64,000 nt of DNA from Capitella teleta (taxonomy: Eukaryota > Annelida > Polychaeta > Capitellidae), in NCBI GenBank assembly GCA_000328365.1, contig KB306459.1, positions 64,469 through 128,468 of the forward strand, read 5' to 3'. Positions 39,070 to 50,466 of this stretch are shown here, one piece after another; the stretch's first letter is position 1; each line of letters starts with the position of its first letter. Under the pieces are notes generated by a model that was given only the letters and a program-made list of their open reading frames with translations, did no database searches and was not told the origin of the DNA. The translations under genes were made by a program, and so were the position numbers.

Positions 39070-40130
39070 TTTTTATTTATTTTATTTTTGTTTTGGGGGG
39101 GGGGGGATGTAATACCTTTTGTGTCACTTTTCATGAAGGGGGCGGAAGGGGCAGTTTTGGCGACTGAGTTGCAAAGTTGCCTGACTGTAGTATTTCAAGC
39201 AGTATTTAATTATGCCGTGCTGACATACTATATTACGAAGTTTGTGATTTTGAGAGAACATGTTACTAATAATTTATTTAGCATAATTAACAAGTCATTA
39301 ATATATCATTTAATCATTACTGCCATATTACTGTTCATCGGCATAAAATGTGAGAGTTTATTTCACGAATAAAATGATATATATATTAATCCTTATAATA
39401 ATTATCATGATTACATCAATATTATCTGTTGACGCATGTTTGTTTTTTTTTTCCGTTTTGATTGCCCAAAAGGAAGTCGGCCTGTTTCTTGGTCACGTGG
39501 TTATCAGTTGTTATTGCAGTCTCTTGATTTGGCATGTAAAACGCGCACAGTGACCATGAGGCGAGCATAAATGCATTGCAGACAATACATCAATGGAGCT
39601 TTGTGAAACATCCATCACTCAGATCCAGTCAGTGATCATAAGACGGATCTGAATAGATCGCACTTTGAATACAATCGCAAATACAAGACTGCGTATGATG
39701 CATGCATACCCCGATAGCAGATATGTGCATATCACCTTTATTTTTGAGCAGAATATAGGTTTAAGGTCGCGTCGACTTAATAGCTGACGTGTCTTTTATG
39801 ACTAAGCAACTGTCATCAGCATTAGGGGTCTCAGTATAACCTGATAATATAAGTCTTTGATCACGCTCATATTATGTGCTTATACTCATAGATTTACCAT
39901 TTATGTGTGTTTGCGTTGGGGTACTTTCAGTTAGAGTAATTTTTTATCGATAATTATTCAGTACACAATATTCTTTCCTTAATTTATTTTGTTAAAATCC
40001 TAACACTTTGCCTCTGTTAGAATCATAGCATACCTTGAGAGTGGAATATTTAGCTTACCATGGGGCCATCAGTATTGCTTTTTTTGAACGCATCTTGGAC
40101 AAACGATTAATTATGATTATTATTTTTCCT
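39070..40130. other. intergenic, nothing recognised
   Basis: A G-run of nine at about 39098-39106 inside a T-rich stretch is the only notable simple sequence. No gene is supported. Confidence 0.4.
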
Positions 40131-40144
40131 CATATGCTTTGCAA

Positions 40145-40497
40145 GGCGTGCGTGCGTGTGTGCGTGATGCGGTTTTACGGCTCCACCCAAACCAATCGGA
40201 TGACACGGGCGCCAGAACAGAAGGCCCGGGACCGGGGTTTCCTCCTACTCTTATCGATAAATCCCAAGGGTTCTTTATCCTGCATACCACCATAGACAGT
40301 AGTACACAGCGCCCGGCCTTGTTACGCAGTTGGACAGCGCTGCAGAGTCACCAAAGAATTACAATTATAACGGATTACAATTATAATTCACAATCATAAC
40401 GCCCTGGCCTGGTCGGGTCTCGAACTCGGGAACTCGACCCCCACGGTCGGCATAGGATTGAAGTCAGTCGGTTAAACCGATTGAACTATTCGCTGAA
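40145..40497 (-). mobile_element. tRNA-derived SINE, family B, copy 1
   Basis: On the minus strand the head begins near CAGCGAATAGTTCAATCGG and has a B-box GAGTTCGAGACCC. It continues through an ATTATAATTGTAATTC-rich core and a conserved stretch around ACTACTGTCTATGGTGGTAT. It ends in GGAGCCGTAAAACCGC followed by a CA-type tail (GT/GC on the plus strand, 40145-40166). Copies at 49655-49940 and 59891-60206 share the full layout. Confidence 0.85.
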
Positions 40498-40544
40498 AAT
40501 AGGTTTTTGATGAACTCATGTATTCACAAACACCTCATCGAATC

Positions 40545-40790
40545 TCCACACAGCATCTCTTCAAACGATGCCCCAAATAGATAAATCCTCCCCCTATCTC
40601 CTTGATAACACCAACGCTAAAACTTATTGACAAGGGTAATTCTATTGTTGCTTCAACAATCACATCATGCTTTAGAACAACTTACTCTTCCAAGAAATTC
40701 CACACGAATAACAATAAATTTACTTCTGCAATAATCCCCTTAAAGGCAGAAATAATGGCCTAATTGCGTTCTGGGAATCAAATCTAAGCT
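40545..40790 (+). repeat. dispersed repeat E, copy 2
   Basis: Inverted relative to 35935-36240 and about 4.5 kb from it. It starts directly beyond the head of the family B SINE, so the SINE may have inserted into or beside it. Confidence 0.65.
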
Positions 40791-40799
40791 AGTTAATCT

Positions 40800-43265
40800 G
40801 CAGTTCACAATGAGGACGCTAAACATGTTTGTTTTGGATCCTGGTTTCCAGCAATAGTTTGCTATAGTACATGCTATAGTTTGTACGGCACACGATAATT
40901 GAGTGCAGGATTCTCACAGCTAGGCAATATAATGGTCAAGGCAAACGCATGTTCAACTTCCATCCAAAACACTGAATTTAGGCATACAACCATTTAGATA
41001 ATTTACGAATTCGGTTCCCTCAATAAGATGGTACCCAAGCTCAACCTAGCGTCTTCGATATAAGACAGTTTCACATGAAAAATATTTTCGCATGCCAAGG
41101 GTCATTTGAGTTCACTGCTCAGACAAGGCAATATATTTAGATGGTTTTACCTCAGTCGCGTGCTAGGCTGCTGTAACTTCATCGTCGATGAGAACGCTTC
41201 ATGGGTCCTTGGATAAGGATCTGCCTAAAGACATGTAACTTCAGTACCCAACTCAATGACAGTTGGACTTTAATGTCTTGTTTACTGCCAACTCGAATAA
41301 TTAAGTCGTAGAAACGAGTCTGTTTATCACAATGCCCCCGATACATTCGGTGCAGACAATGTGAGAATACTCAGAGGTTGAATTTGGCCTCCTGATCCGT
41401 GTGAGTTCAATGACATGCGCAGCTATGGTTGCATTTCTGAGAGATAAATAAGCAACATCGACCAAGTATGGGAGGTTATTCGGTGTTCCTGTAATCAATA
41501 ATTATTGACACTTAACACTGCATATAGGTACACATGAATTGCTCGTTTACCATAATTACTTAATCGACCATATCAAAATAATAGAAATAACACGCCAATT
41601 ATCGGATTTTTTGCTCAGTAAACATTGTAAATATAACAAAACATTGAAAACACTGAAAAATGAGCCACGAGTGTTAATTATGATAAATGATCACCGATCA
41701 GAACCATGCGTCACATGGACCAAGTTTTGTAACTTGGAAATGACATTTAACATTATAAATATGTGCGTAATCGTATAAATGATGATACTAAACCAATCTA
41801 ATGGCCCACATACATAACTAGAAATCATTCTCAAGCGCTGGTATACATGTCAGTAAAACTAAATACCATTAATACCAAGAAACTAGAGCGTAAGGTCTGC
41901 CTGATATTCATTTCGTCACATAGATATGAAGACGAGCTCCCGAGCTACCTACTATATACTAGATGAGACATTGCTCATAAAAAGTGACTCTCAGATGCCA
42001 TCAACAACGTGGTTGTCATTGAAGAATTTCTAGGATCAGTTGATTACAAATTTTAGAAACGTCACAATATCTATAATACATAAATGGTTTCGCTTTGTAT
42101 ACACCAAGCAACAAACCACCAGAAAAGGAAGCAGAATGCGAGTCACCCCTCAAATCATTACATGACAACCGCTGCCATGGTAACCATGCCATTCGTCCAA
42201 TATTTTTATCGCCACCGGTTTTGGCTTCGGCACCCAAAACGCTCGAATTGTACACTATGTAATAGTCTTTCATCAAAAGTGAATCCGGTATTATCTTTTC
42301 TGTATGTTTACTCACATTATAGCGTGAATTTTATGTCCGACAGACATCTACTTTCATGCCGTGTGAAACTGCGAGAGCTATTGACGATAACAATATGATG
42401 ACGGCAGAATTATGCCCATAGTTTAAATAGGAAGATAGACCCATGTCCAATCTGGTGTATGATAGGAAGCTTATCTCGATATTTATTTTTTACATAATTA
42501 TCATATCACAGAATCGAGGTCCCCACAAGCATTGCTGTCCGAGCTGATTTTAGATTTGCTAGCACATAAAACTATGAAAATGTAACCACGAATAGCATCA
42601 AGCAAATGCACCGCCAAAAGATCTAGTATAATTGAAGAGTAGGAAGGGAGCAATGGAAATAGACCGATGGCTCTCTAGGCATATACGTTTTTTTTGGTAG
42701 AACTTGTATCCTGTTACAGACTCTATATTAGGTTATTGCTGAATTAAACAAAGGCTGACGATAATGTTTTGACCAAATCGTAATATCCATGCATTGTGCT
42801 GACCCGAGCAGGCATAATGGTCTCAGTTCTGCCGTTCACCAAACTCCAGTGAACAAAAGCACCAAAGTGGATTGCGGAATTGCTGTCACGAGGATTGCAA
42901 GTATCGCTTCTCCTCGGCCACAAGGATCAAAATGCTTTACTCATGGATGGGAGGCTGCAATATCCACATGAAGATGTACTATGGATGTACAAAACAACAA
43001 CAACAAACAAACAAACACACCAACAAAAACATATCCTGTATGCTGACTATCAGACTGAATAATTATGAATGTCAATGCAATATTTAAATTCCATACTAAA
43101 TTCAAGCCAGTAAACGCTTGGGAATGAATACATAAATAATTGACACCTTCACTATGAACATAATCCAATAGCTCTGGATACAATATAACGAACGGGCAAC
43201 CAGTACAGTCGAATCTACAATGATTCAAGGTCGGCATATTTCACAATAGGATAGGCAGTCACTAT
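40800..43265. other. intergenic, no supported gene
   Basis: A minus-strand frame at 41286-41482 follows a good acceptor and has balanced composition, but nothing else supports it. A CAA/CAAA simple repeat lies at 42992-43020. Confidence 0.4.
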
Positions 43266-43274
43266 AGAACTACA

Positions 43275-43980
43275 ACAGACATGCACCCCTGGATCGTAAT
43301 GTCTCATTTTGTAGATTCAATTTGTGAGATTGCAGCCTTATGCTAATCAAATTGCGTGTTTTCTATTCAGATTCAGAGTCTCTGGATTGTAAAATTATGA
43401 TGTCGTGAAATGTACACATGATACTATACGAGACTGACCTCGTCCATCTCATTGCGTGTTTATGATAAACATCGAAACGGTATCTATATGCGAGGAGTTC
43501 ATGAGCAAACATTGACATCAATAGTAAATAGTAAATTAGTATGTCAATGTTTCATAAAAACGAACAATAGGCGCAATATGTATGCTCATATAACATTAAT
43601 CTAATTCGAGGGGAAGGGTCAATGCTGATATAAGTAATATATCGCTTTAACAATAAAATACAGTGCCCACGCGGTGTGCTTATGAGCTCTTAAACACCAC
43701 AAATGGACAGCTGTGAGCATCGTTGAGAGCTCAATAACTGGCAGATAAAATATAGCCACCTTTTGGCACACATTGCCTATCTATCAGTGCACACGAGGGC
43801 TGAATGAATTCCTAGTAAGCAAACCCAATCATCATTTTTCAGCCTTAGATCTTAGATCTTTGGAGGACATCTAGATCGCTGGAAGTGAGATAAACAGGCG
43901 TGAAATTGATATTCAATTAGCTCCATTGCAAAATGGCCTTGGAGTTAGTTATGTGGCATTGAATGCCATTTCATGAGGCA
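43275..43980 (+). repeat. dispersed repeat D, copy 2
   Basis: Direct partner of 38326-39060, about 4.9 kb away. Spacing between conserved blocks is similar in both copies, which suggests one element family rather than scattered short matches. Confidence 0.6.
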
Positions 43981-44039
43981 TTATGCAGAGACTGCAAGGC
44001 TTCGGCCTGTATAGGTATAGCCAGTGAAACCTCTCAATT

Positions 44040-44650
44040 TTTCAAAAGAAAATTATACGAATATTATCAAACCGTCCGCGACTGACGTATGCCCGATCTC
44101 TCTTTTACGACTGCAATATTCTAACACTTGAAGAATTTTATATTTACCGACTCTCCATATTTACGTACAAACTAGTCCACCATATGCCCCCCCACTCTGT
44201 TTCTCAATACTTTACTCTAATTCATCCAAGCCAGAGTCATAACACCAGGTATAATTCAAACATTATCCAACCCCTCTGCCGAACAACCCTCAGACAAAGA
44301 TGCCGTCAGTACCAAATACCGCATAATATTAATAATATAATCTTTCCTATTTTGAACAATTCTTCAATATTCTCTTTCAAAAAAGCCCTAAAATCTCTAC
44401 TTATCTCAAAGAATGTTTAAAACCCATTTATATTATACCAATTGTTCTTGTTGTATTCTGTATGTGTGTATGTGTGTGAGGGTGTGTATGTGTGCTTTTT
44501 TTGTCTGTCTGTTTGTTTGTTTGTTTGTTTGTTTGTTTTTTTCTTTCTGTTTTTTTTTCCCTCACGTTTTCATTTATTTGCAGATAAAGACACAAAAACA
44601 CCTTTGTTTCTGTCACCATCAACTGCCACTGTTTGCCAAACTGTACGTCT
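44040..44650 (+). mobile_element. LINE 3' end: RT C-terminus plus 3' UTR
   Basis: In one frame from about 44070 the translation reads RPRLTYARSLFYDCNILTLE, then YIYRLSIFTYKLVHHMPPH, SHNTRYNSNIIQPLCRTTLR, and a terminal SFKKALKSLLISKNV before a stop at 44418-44420. This is the usual end of CR1/L2-like reverse transcriptases (NILTL...YR..IF.YK, SHNTR, RT..R). About 230 bp of GT- and T-rich 3' UTR follow, then an ATT microsatellite, which is a common 3' end for L2-type elements. The 5' part is missing. Confidence 0.85.
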
Positions 44651-44656
44651 TTGAAT

Positions 44657-44842
<186 letters not shown>

Positions 44843-44849
44843 TGTTACC

Positions 44850-45970
44850 TACCAACACCATACCCATGTTACCCAAGTATTGCAGTGTGAAGCTTCTGCA
44901 ACATTTTTTTTTTCAGTGTTGCTCGGAAAGATAAAATAATATGAAAGAACGAACTCAAGTGTCTCACTGTAGTCAATACATCATTTTAAATCTAAACTTT
45001 CCCTTCAGGGAGTCTATATACCAAGTATTATATAATTATTTATATTAAGGCCAGTGATCCATATTATAACAGGTGTCAATGAAGTGATGCATCAACTCAT
45101 GTTAAATATTTTTCTATATCTAACAACATATCCGCAGTTGGTATATTGCAGAATGAACAAGTGTTACTACACATTTAGTATTTAATATTTATATTGAACC
45201 GTGTGTAATACTTGTTAGTTATATCTTGGATCACCTCTAAAGAGCAATAATCAAAACTGCTACAAAATTGATGAACTCGCATGAGCATACTTTATATAAC
45301 AATTGGAAGCTTACATTGTGCTTATTGTAATTTCAACATATCCATCAAAATATGTAAATTGCAAACAATTTACAAAAATATTTTCAATCCGTCAAATTGG
45401 AATTTGATGAAACTTGAAATTTCTGTGGCTCAAGTCAGTGGACAGCACACTTTTGTATAACAAAATGCTGAGTTGAGTGGCATTGGCGTTAACAATTAAG
45501 CAGTCATGAAGGACCACAGCAAGCACAAATTTATTGCAAATAAAATTTATAATAGATACACAATTACATTAAATTATTAAATTTTTGCTTATGCTTGAAT
45601 TACCACAATGACTTTGATCTTTGAGCAACTTTCATGATTGTTATTTAGAATGATACAATGATGTACAAGAATAATTAAACAATATATACTACATTACATA
45701 TTAAAACAATATTATGTGAACAATATTTTGCAAGGCTGAAATGCCTTAAAGCCTGTCACTTACATCTACTTGGCTATTTGATTCACCTGGGACGCAATTC
45801 ATCCGAATGGTGTAACATAGGAAGTGCGATGAGGTGCTCCATGCGTCTCCATTGGTTCGACAGTGCGACGTAAAAAAGAGGGTAAATACACAGATGTCAC
45901 GCAAAGGGTTGTTCTGTAGAATGGACATCGAATTTAAGATAACGATTTGCTGTTGTTAGAACCCAGTGCA
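44850..45970. other. intergenic, nothing recognised
   Basis: A/T-rich. A minus-strand AATAAA (TTTATT at 45530-45535) could serve the candidate exon at 45976-46067. Confidence 0.35.
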
Positions 45971-45975
45971 CTCTT

Positions 45976-46067
45976 TTAGCTCTCACAACTCCCTTGACAC
46001 TGTGCAACCCTTTCAGCACAGCTTGTGCAGCAGGTGCTCTTCTCCCTGACCATCAAGCTATCTTCCT
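45976..46067 (-). CDS. candidate cysteine-rich terminal exon
   Basis: Weak candidate. On the minus strand, after an acceptor-like sequence ending ATGAAACAG, a 92-base exon would encode EDSLMVREKSTCCTSCAERV and then AQCQGSCES before TAA. Five cysteines fall within 17 residues (CC-x2-C-x6-C-x3-C), which is rare by chance and typical of secreted disulfide-rich proteins. The pattern does not fit insulin A-chains (CC-x3-C-x8-C) or another family I know. No upstream exon could be found, so it may still be chance. Confidence 0.25.
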
Positions 46068-46079
46068 CTGTTTCATACG

Positions 46080-47210
46080 TGGTCAGAAGAAATCATAATA
46101 ATATATTAATTAATTAATTAATTAGTTAATTATCGACGCACACAAAATGTAGTACAAAATTCGATACCCCCAGATTATACTCGGAACTGATACTGATAAG
46201 TCAGGTTACTGTACCCTGGCCACTCGCAGCCCTCTCAAACGCATGTCAAATTTGCACAAAAAGCTTTTGTGATTTGTGATCTACATCGCCTGAGTGTTGA
46301 TATCATCACCATGCTATGCTATTGTACATTTTCAATCACAGTATTTGGCGAGGAACACACTGGTGGATTTCACCACTACTCAAAACCTGAAACAGTTCCC
46401 ACATTGACCCATTTTGGAGAGTGAAGCATTCCACGGAGTCCAAGGATAGGAAAAATACTGAAGGAGCGAGGAACGACCAAAGATTAAATAACATCCATAC
46501 TTATTGTGAGACAATGCGCAAGGCATTGTAATGGTGACTGTGTATTGGCTGCTAAAAACACGAAGACCAGCACAACTGCATTGAGACTTACTCAGGCTTA
46601 CTACTCTGTTGGCACAAGGAGAGCTCTTCCTAGATGAAGGCCAATATATAGAGCGCTGGGTCAAACATTACGGACAGCTCACGTGAATTGTATAGTTATT
46701 CAACCTTTCCAAACTTGGAGACGTAGCCATGCGAGGCAACTGACTTAAATGGTGTTTTTCATGGGGTTGATTACATAATTACATGTTTTCGGGTTTGCGG
46801 ATACATGGATCCGGTATCTGGCTTCTTGGTATCCGGCCTATTTACTAGATATCAGATATTGGGTAAAAGAACAACCAGCTTATTAACATTCTCTACCCAT
46901 CCATATGTGACAACAATCGTAATAGTATGACATGTGTTAAATTACTATAGATCGTATAATATAGGCTAAATAAGGTACTATCAGCTAAATTAAGAATATG
47001 TAGGAACTGGAAAGGTTAAAACGCACGTTTATGATTGAATGTATTTTCTCATTAAAATATCAAAGGTTCGATGGAGAAAACTTCAAATACCAATAACGAT
47101 AAAGGAAACATGTGGGTTATTGTTTGTCAGTTTCTTCAATTTTATTAATTTGCTCCATAAGAGACAGCCAGGCACAGCAAACAACAACAGCTTCCCATGA
47201 ACGATTATGC
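46080..47210. other. intergenic, nothing recognised
   Basis: Holds a short TTAA repeat at about 46104-46130. No supported gene. Confidence 0.4.
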
Positions 47211-47234
47211 TTTCATGGGTTATGCTTCCTAAGT

Positions 47235-47625
47235 GGCTCATCAGATGTAACATTATAATGCACAAACGCCTCATTAGTTTTACTAGTATAATGCAGGAAT
47301 GCCTCATCAGATGTAACATTATAATGCAGGAATGCCTCATGAGATGCAACATTATAATGCAGGAATGTTTCATGAGATATAACATTACAACACAGGAACA
47401 TTTCATCAGATGTAACATTATAACACGGGAATGCCTCATCAGGTGTAACATTATAACACAGGAATATCTCAACAGATGTAACATTATAACACAGGAATAT
47501 CTCAACAGATGTAACATTATAACACGGGAATGCCTCATCAGATGTAACATTATAACACAGGAATGCCTCATCAGATGTAACATTATAACACAGGAATATA
47601 TCATCAGATGTAACATTATAATGCC
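47235..47625. repeat. 33-bp minisatellite, about 12 units
   Basis: Unit close to TCAGATGTAACATTATAACA followed by CAGGAATGCCTCA. Copies vary at a few positions (TAATG or TAACA; CATCAG, CATGAG or CAACAG). Because the unit length is a multiple of three and has no stop in several frames, both strands show long open frames that are artefacts of the repeat. Confidence 0.92.
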
Positions 47626-47649
47626 AAATGTGAATTGTGGCGTCATCCT

Positions 47650-49240
47650 CTCTTTGAATAATATGCCGCTCCCTGTTTTGGCAAAGGCTGACAGGAACAA
47701 TCATGTCATTTCTGGGTAAACAATTTAATGTCATCAGACATCCTTATAAAGGATATGTCCACATTGGAAATATCCATCTTCCCGCGGAAGGACATGTTAG
47801 TCTCATTTATACATTCAATTAGATATTGCCAGACGCAGTAATTACTTAGCCTATCCTTAATTGGTAACGGGTATTTGCTGGAATATTTTTCTCATCGTTG
47901 GTTAATCGTGGAATTCTATTTCCTACATTTGCCTTGTTGATATTATTACATGCATCAATTGTTCCACGGCCGACCATTGCAGTTTCTTTGAATTATCTGA
48001 TTGTTTAGTAACCGGTTTTTATTTAAATTATTGCATTTGAGTTCAGATTCATCAATAACACATTTTTTTTTAATCAGCCCCAATATGCGGGTTATAAAAA
48101 GAACACGCCTTTGTTGCTTAAGATTCAAATCGAAGCACTCGAAACTGCTGCATTCTTTCACGGTCAGTATGTTATCGGCGTTGTCTCTGTTTGCAGGCTT
48201 AAATTGAGTTAAAAAATATATACATGTAGGTTTTTTACAGACAAATAAAACACCCAATTGATCTCCGGGATCGGAATACAAAATGTATTATACTTTGAAA
48301 ACATTTAAAATGTTCACTTTAAAACATTGAAATATTGGGCCGAAATTGACAATATTGCTTAAATTATAGCAAAAACAGTCGTATTCGTCATGTAGACTTT
48401 AGATTATTTGTTGTGACGTCTTTGCATACATCGTTAGTGCATTCGAATTCAATCAAAACGACTTATTTTTCCACACATTAGTAGCATGATCAATTGGGGC
48501 TAAAATTCTAGCAGTATTAACTATATGGTACGATAATAAATTAATAATATAATAAATATAATGATTGTGACGGTTGTCTCATATTTTATGTGCGTGTCAT
48601 CGGCTGTGGTCTAGCCTGATCTTAAAAGGTAAAGCACACAGACTAGGGTTGAACGAAATCCAATATATCTGTTATAGTCCAAATGAAAGGTGGTCCGAGG
48701 TGGAAACTCGAGGTGGATGGAAGTGGGGGAAAGGTTGTTGGTTTGATCGGGTTTATAAAGGGGGGGGCAGAGGTATATTAATATTCATTGAACGCATTCT
48801 CGTGGGTAAGTCACATGCAATACTTAACAATTGGGGTAAGAGCAAAACAGGCCATGTCCAAGTCATTCTGATGAGAATTTAAGGTGATCTTCTTCACGTA
48901 CTGCTAAGGGTGATTGGCAGTTAACGGGTTAGTTGGAGAAGACATTCCAGCTCAACAATTCCTCTGGTTATATAGAAACATAACTTTTAGAGAATGTGGT
49001 ATATTTCATCTGGAGTGACCGGTCGGTTAGTGTCCGAAGAGGAGTTCAATGTTACGGACAAAGGTAGCACTTGATACAGATATTGAAGCAGGGAAAGGAA
49101 AAATGATAGAACTGCTATAATGTAATCTATGTAGGCATTCATGAGTATTCACAACATTATCAAACACAGTAAATCGTTTTTGCTGCACCTTCTGGCAATA
49201 CAATTGATTCTAGACTGTGTGAATGGTTTGAAATAATGAA
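47650..49240. other. intergenic, nothing recognised
   Basis: No gene or element supported. Confidence 0.4.
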
Positions 49241-49251
49241 ATGCAAATGTA

Positions 49252-49620
49252 CACAGTAGGCCAAAAGTAGTCTATCTAATCCATGTAAAAAATACTATGC
49301 TAAAACTTATCCATAATTCAACACAAATTAAATACCTGATAAGGATTGATTAGGTTATTATGCAGCCATTTATGCAAATAAATGGAATACAACGTCAATT
49401 ATAAATGAGGGAGGAACATTTAAATGCGAGTGGTAAGTGATCGCGAAGACCTGTGTGCGAGAAATTAGGTAGGCCCCTGAACCAGCATTGAGGAATGTCA
49501 TCTGTTGCATGATGATGTAGTACAAATTATCTGCTTTGTTTTGATTTTTGTAGATAAATATTAGTGCCACAATCTCAACAACAGCGCTACCAAGCAATAT
49601 AATAGTTTCGTTCATCCTAT
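49252..49620 (+). mobile_element. mariner-like MITE, 5' part
   Basis: Begins TA|CACAGTAGGCCAAAAGTAG, the same end as the element at 34171. It follows that copy through the ATTTATGCAAATAAATG and GTGATCGCGAAGA segments, then stops near 49620. The right inverted repeat is missing. Confidence 0.75.
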
Positions 49621-49654
49621 AATAATTCAGTTAAGACAAATATTATTGTATGCA

Positions 49655-49940
49655 GTGTGTGTGTGTGTGTGTGTGAGTGATTGGGGTTTTACGGCTCCAC
49701 CCAACCCGTTCGGGTGATACGGGCGCCCTACTCTTATCGATAAATCCCAAGGATTCTTTATCCTGCATACCACCATAGACAGTAGTACACAGCCCCCCGC
49801 CTTGTTACGCACTTGGGCAGCAATGCAGAGCCACCGAAGAATTACAATTGTAATTCACAATCATAACGCCCGTGGCTTGATCGGGTCTCGAACTCGGGCA
49901 TAGTATTGTAGTTAGCGGTTTAACCCACTGCGCTGAATAT
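49655..49940 (-). mobile_element. tRNA-derived SINE, family B, copy 2
   Basis: Same layout as the copy at 40145-40497 but with a 30-bp-class deletion in the head and another in the tail half. The head CAGCGCAGTGGGTTAAACCG is closest to a tRNA A-box region. The 3' tail is a clean CA repeat (GT on the plus strand, 49655-49676). Confidence 0.85.
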
Positions 49941-50164
49941 AGTAATTATGATTATGATTTTAACGACCGGCGCGTATTTTTCGCAAATTATGTTGATTTT
50001 AGAGTGTATTTTACTTTGCATTTGTTTTATGATTTTCATCCTTTTCATTGTTGATATTTCTTGATATGCGATATGCTAAAACCTAATAAAAAATAAAATA
50101 ATAAAAGAAGCATCCGCATCATAATCATAGAAATGTTAATTGCTTTTAACTTATTGATTTCACA

Positions 50165-50245
50165 TTTTATTTTATTTTATTTATTTTTATTATTTTTTAT
50201 TTTTATTTTTATTTTTTATTTTTTATTTTTTATTTTTTTTTTATT
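50165..50245. repeat. T/A-rich simple repeat
   Basis: TTTTATT-type units. It is followed to about 50400 by sequence resembling a LINE 3' UTR, but without coding remains to confirm it. Confidence 0.5.
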
Positions 50246-50466
50246 TAATGATCATTTCCTTTTTGTTTTTGCTCTCACGATTATCGATATCACTGTTACT
50301 ACTTTGTAATAATGCTCTTATGTTTGTGGTGACCATGGAGCCGAAACAGCGTTTGTTGAAACCCTTTGCCAAATTAAACTGTCAAACTGTCAAATTCTAA
50401 AATAATCATTTTTTTCTACTGTACTGACAATGATATACGTACTTTACAGGCAGTCTGTTTATCAGG

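Noticed and set aside
41286-41482. Minus-strand frame after a good acceptor (TTGATTACAG), balanced composition, includes LPYLVDVAYLSLRNATIAA
   Set aside because: No partner exon, poly-A site or recognisable domain. It could be a lone terminal exon but chance is as likely.
47083-47734. Three overlapping open frames of 170 to 205 codons on both strands
   Set aside because: All are readings of the 33-bp minisatellite, whose period is divisible by three. There is no start context, splice site or non-repeat domain.
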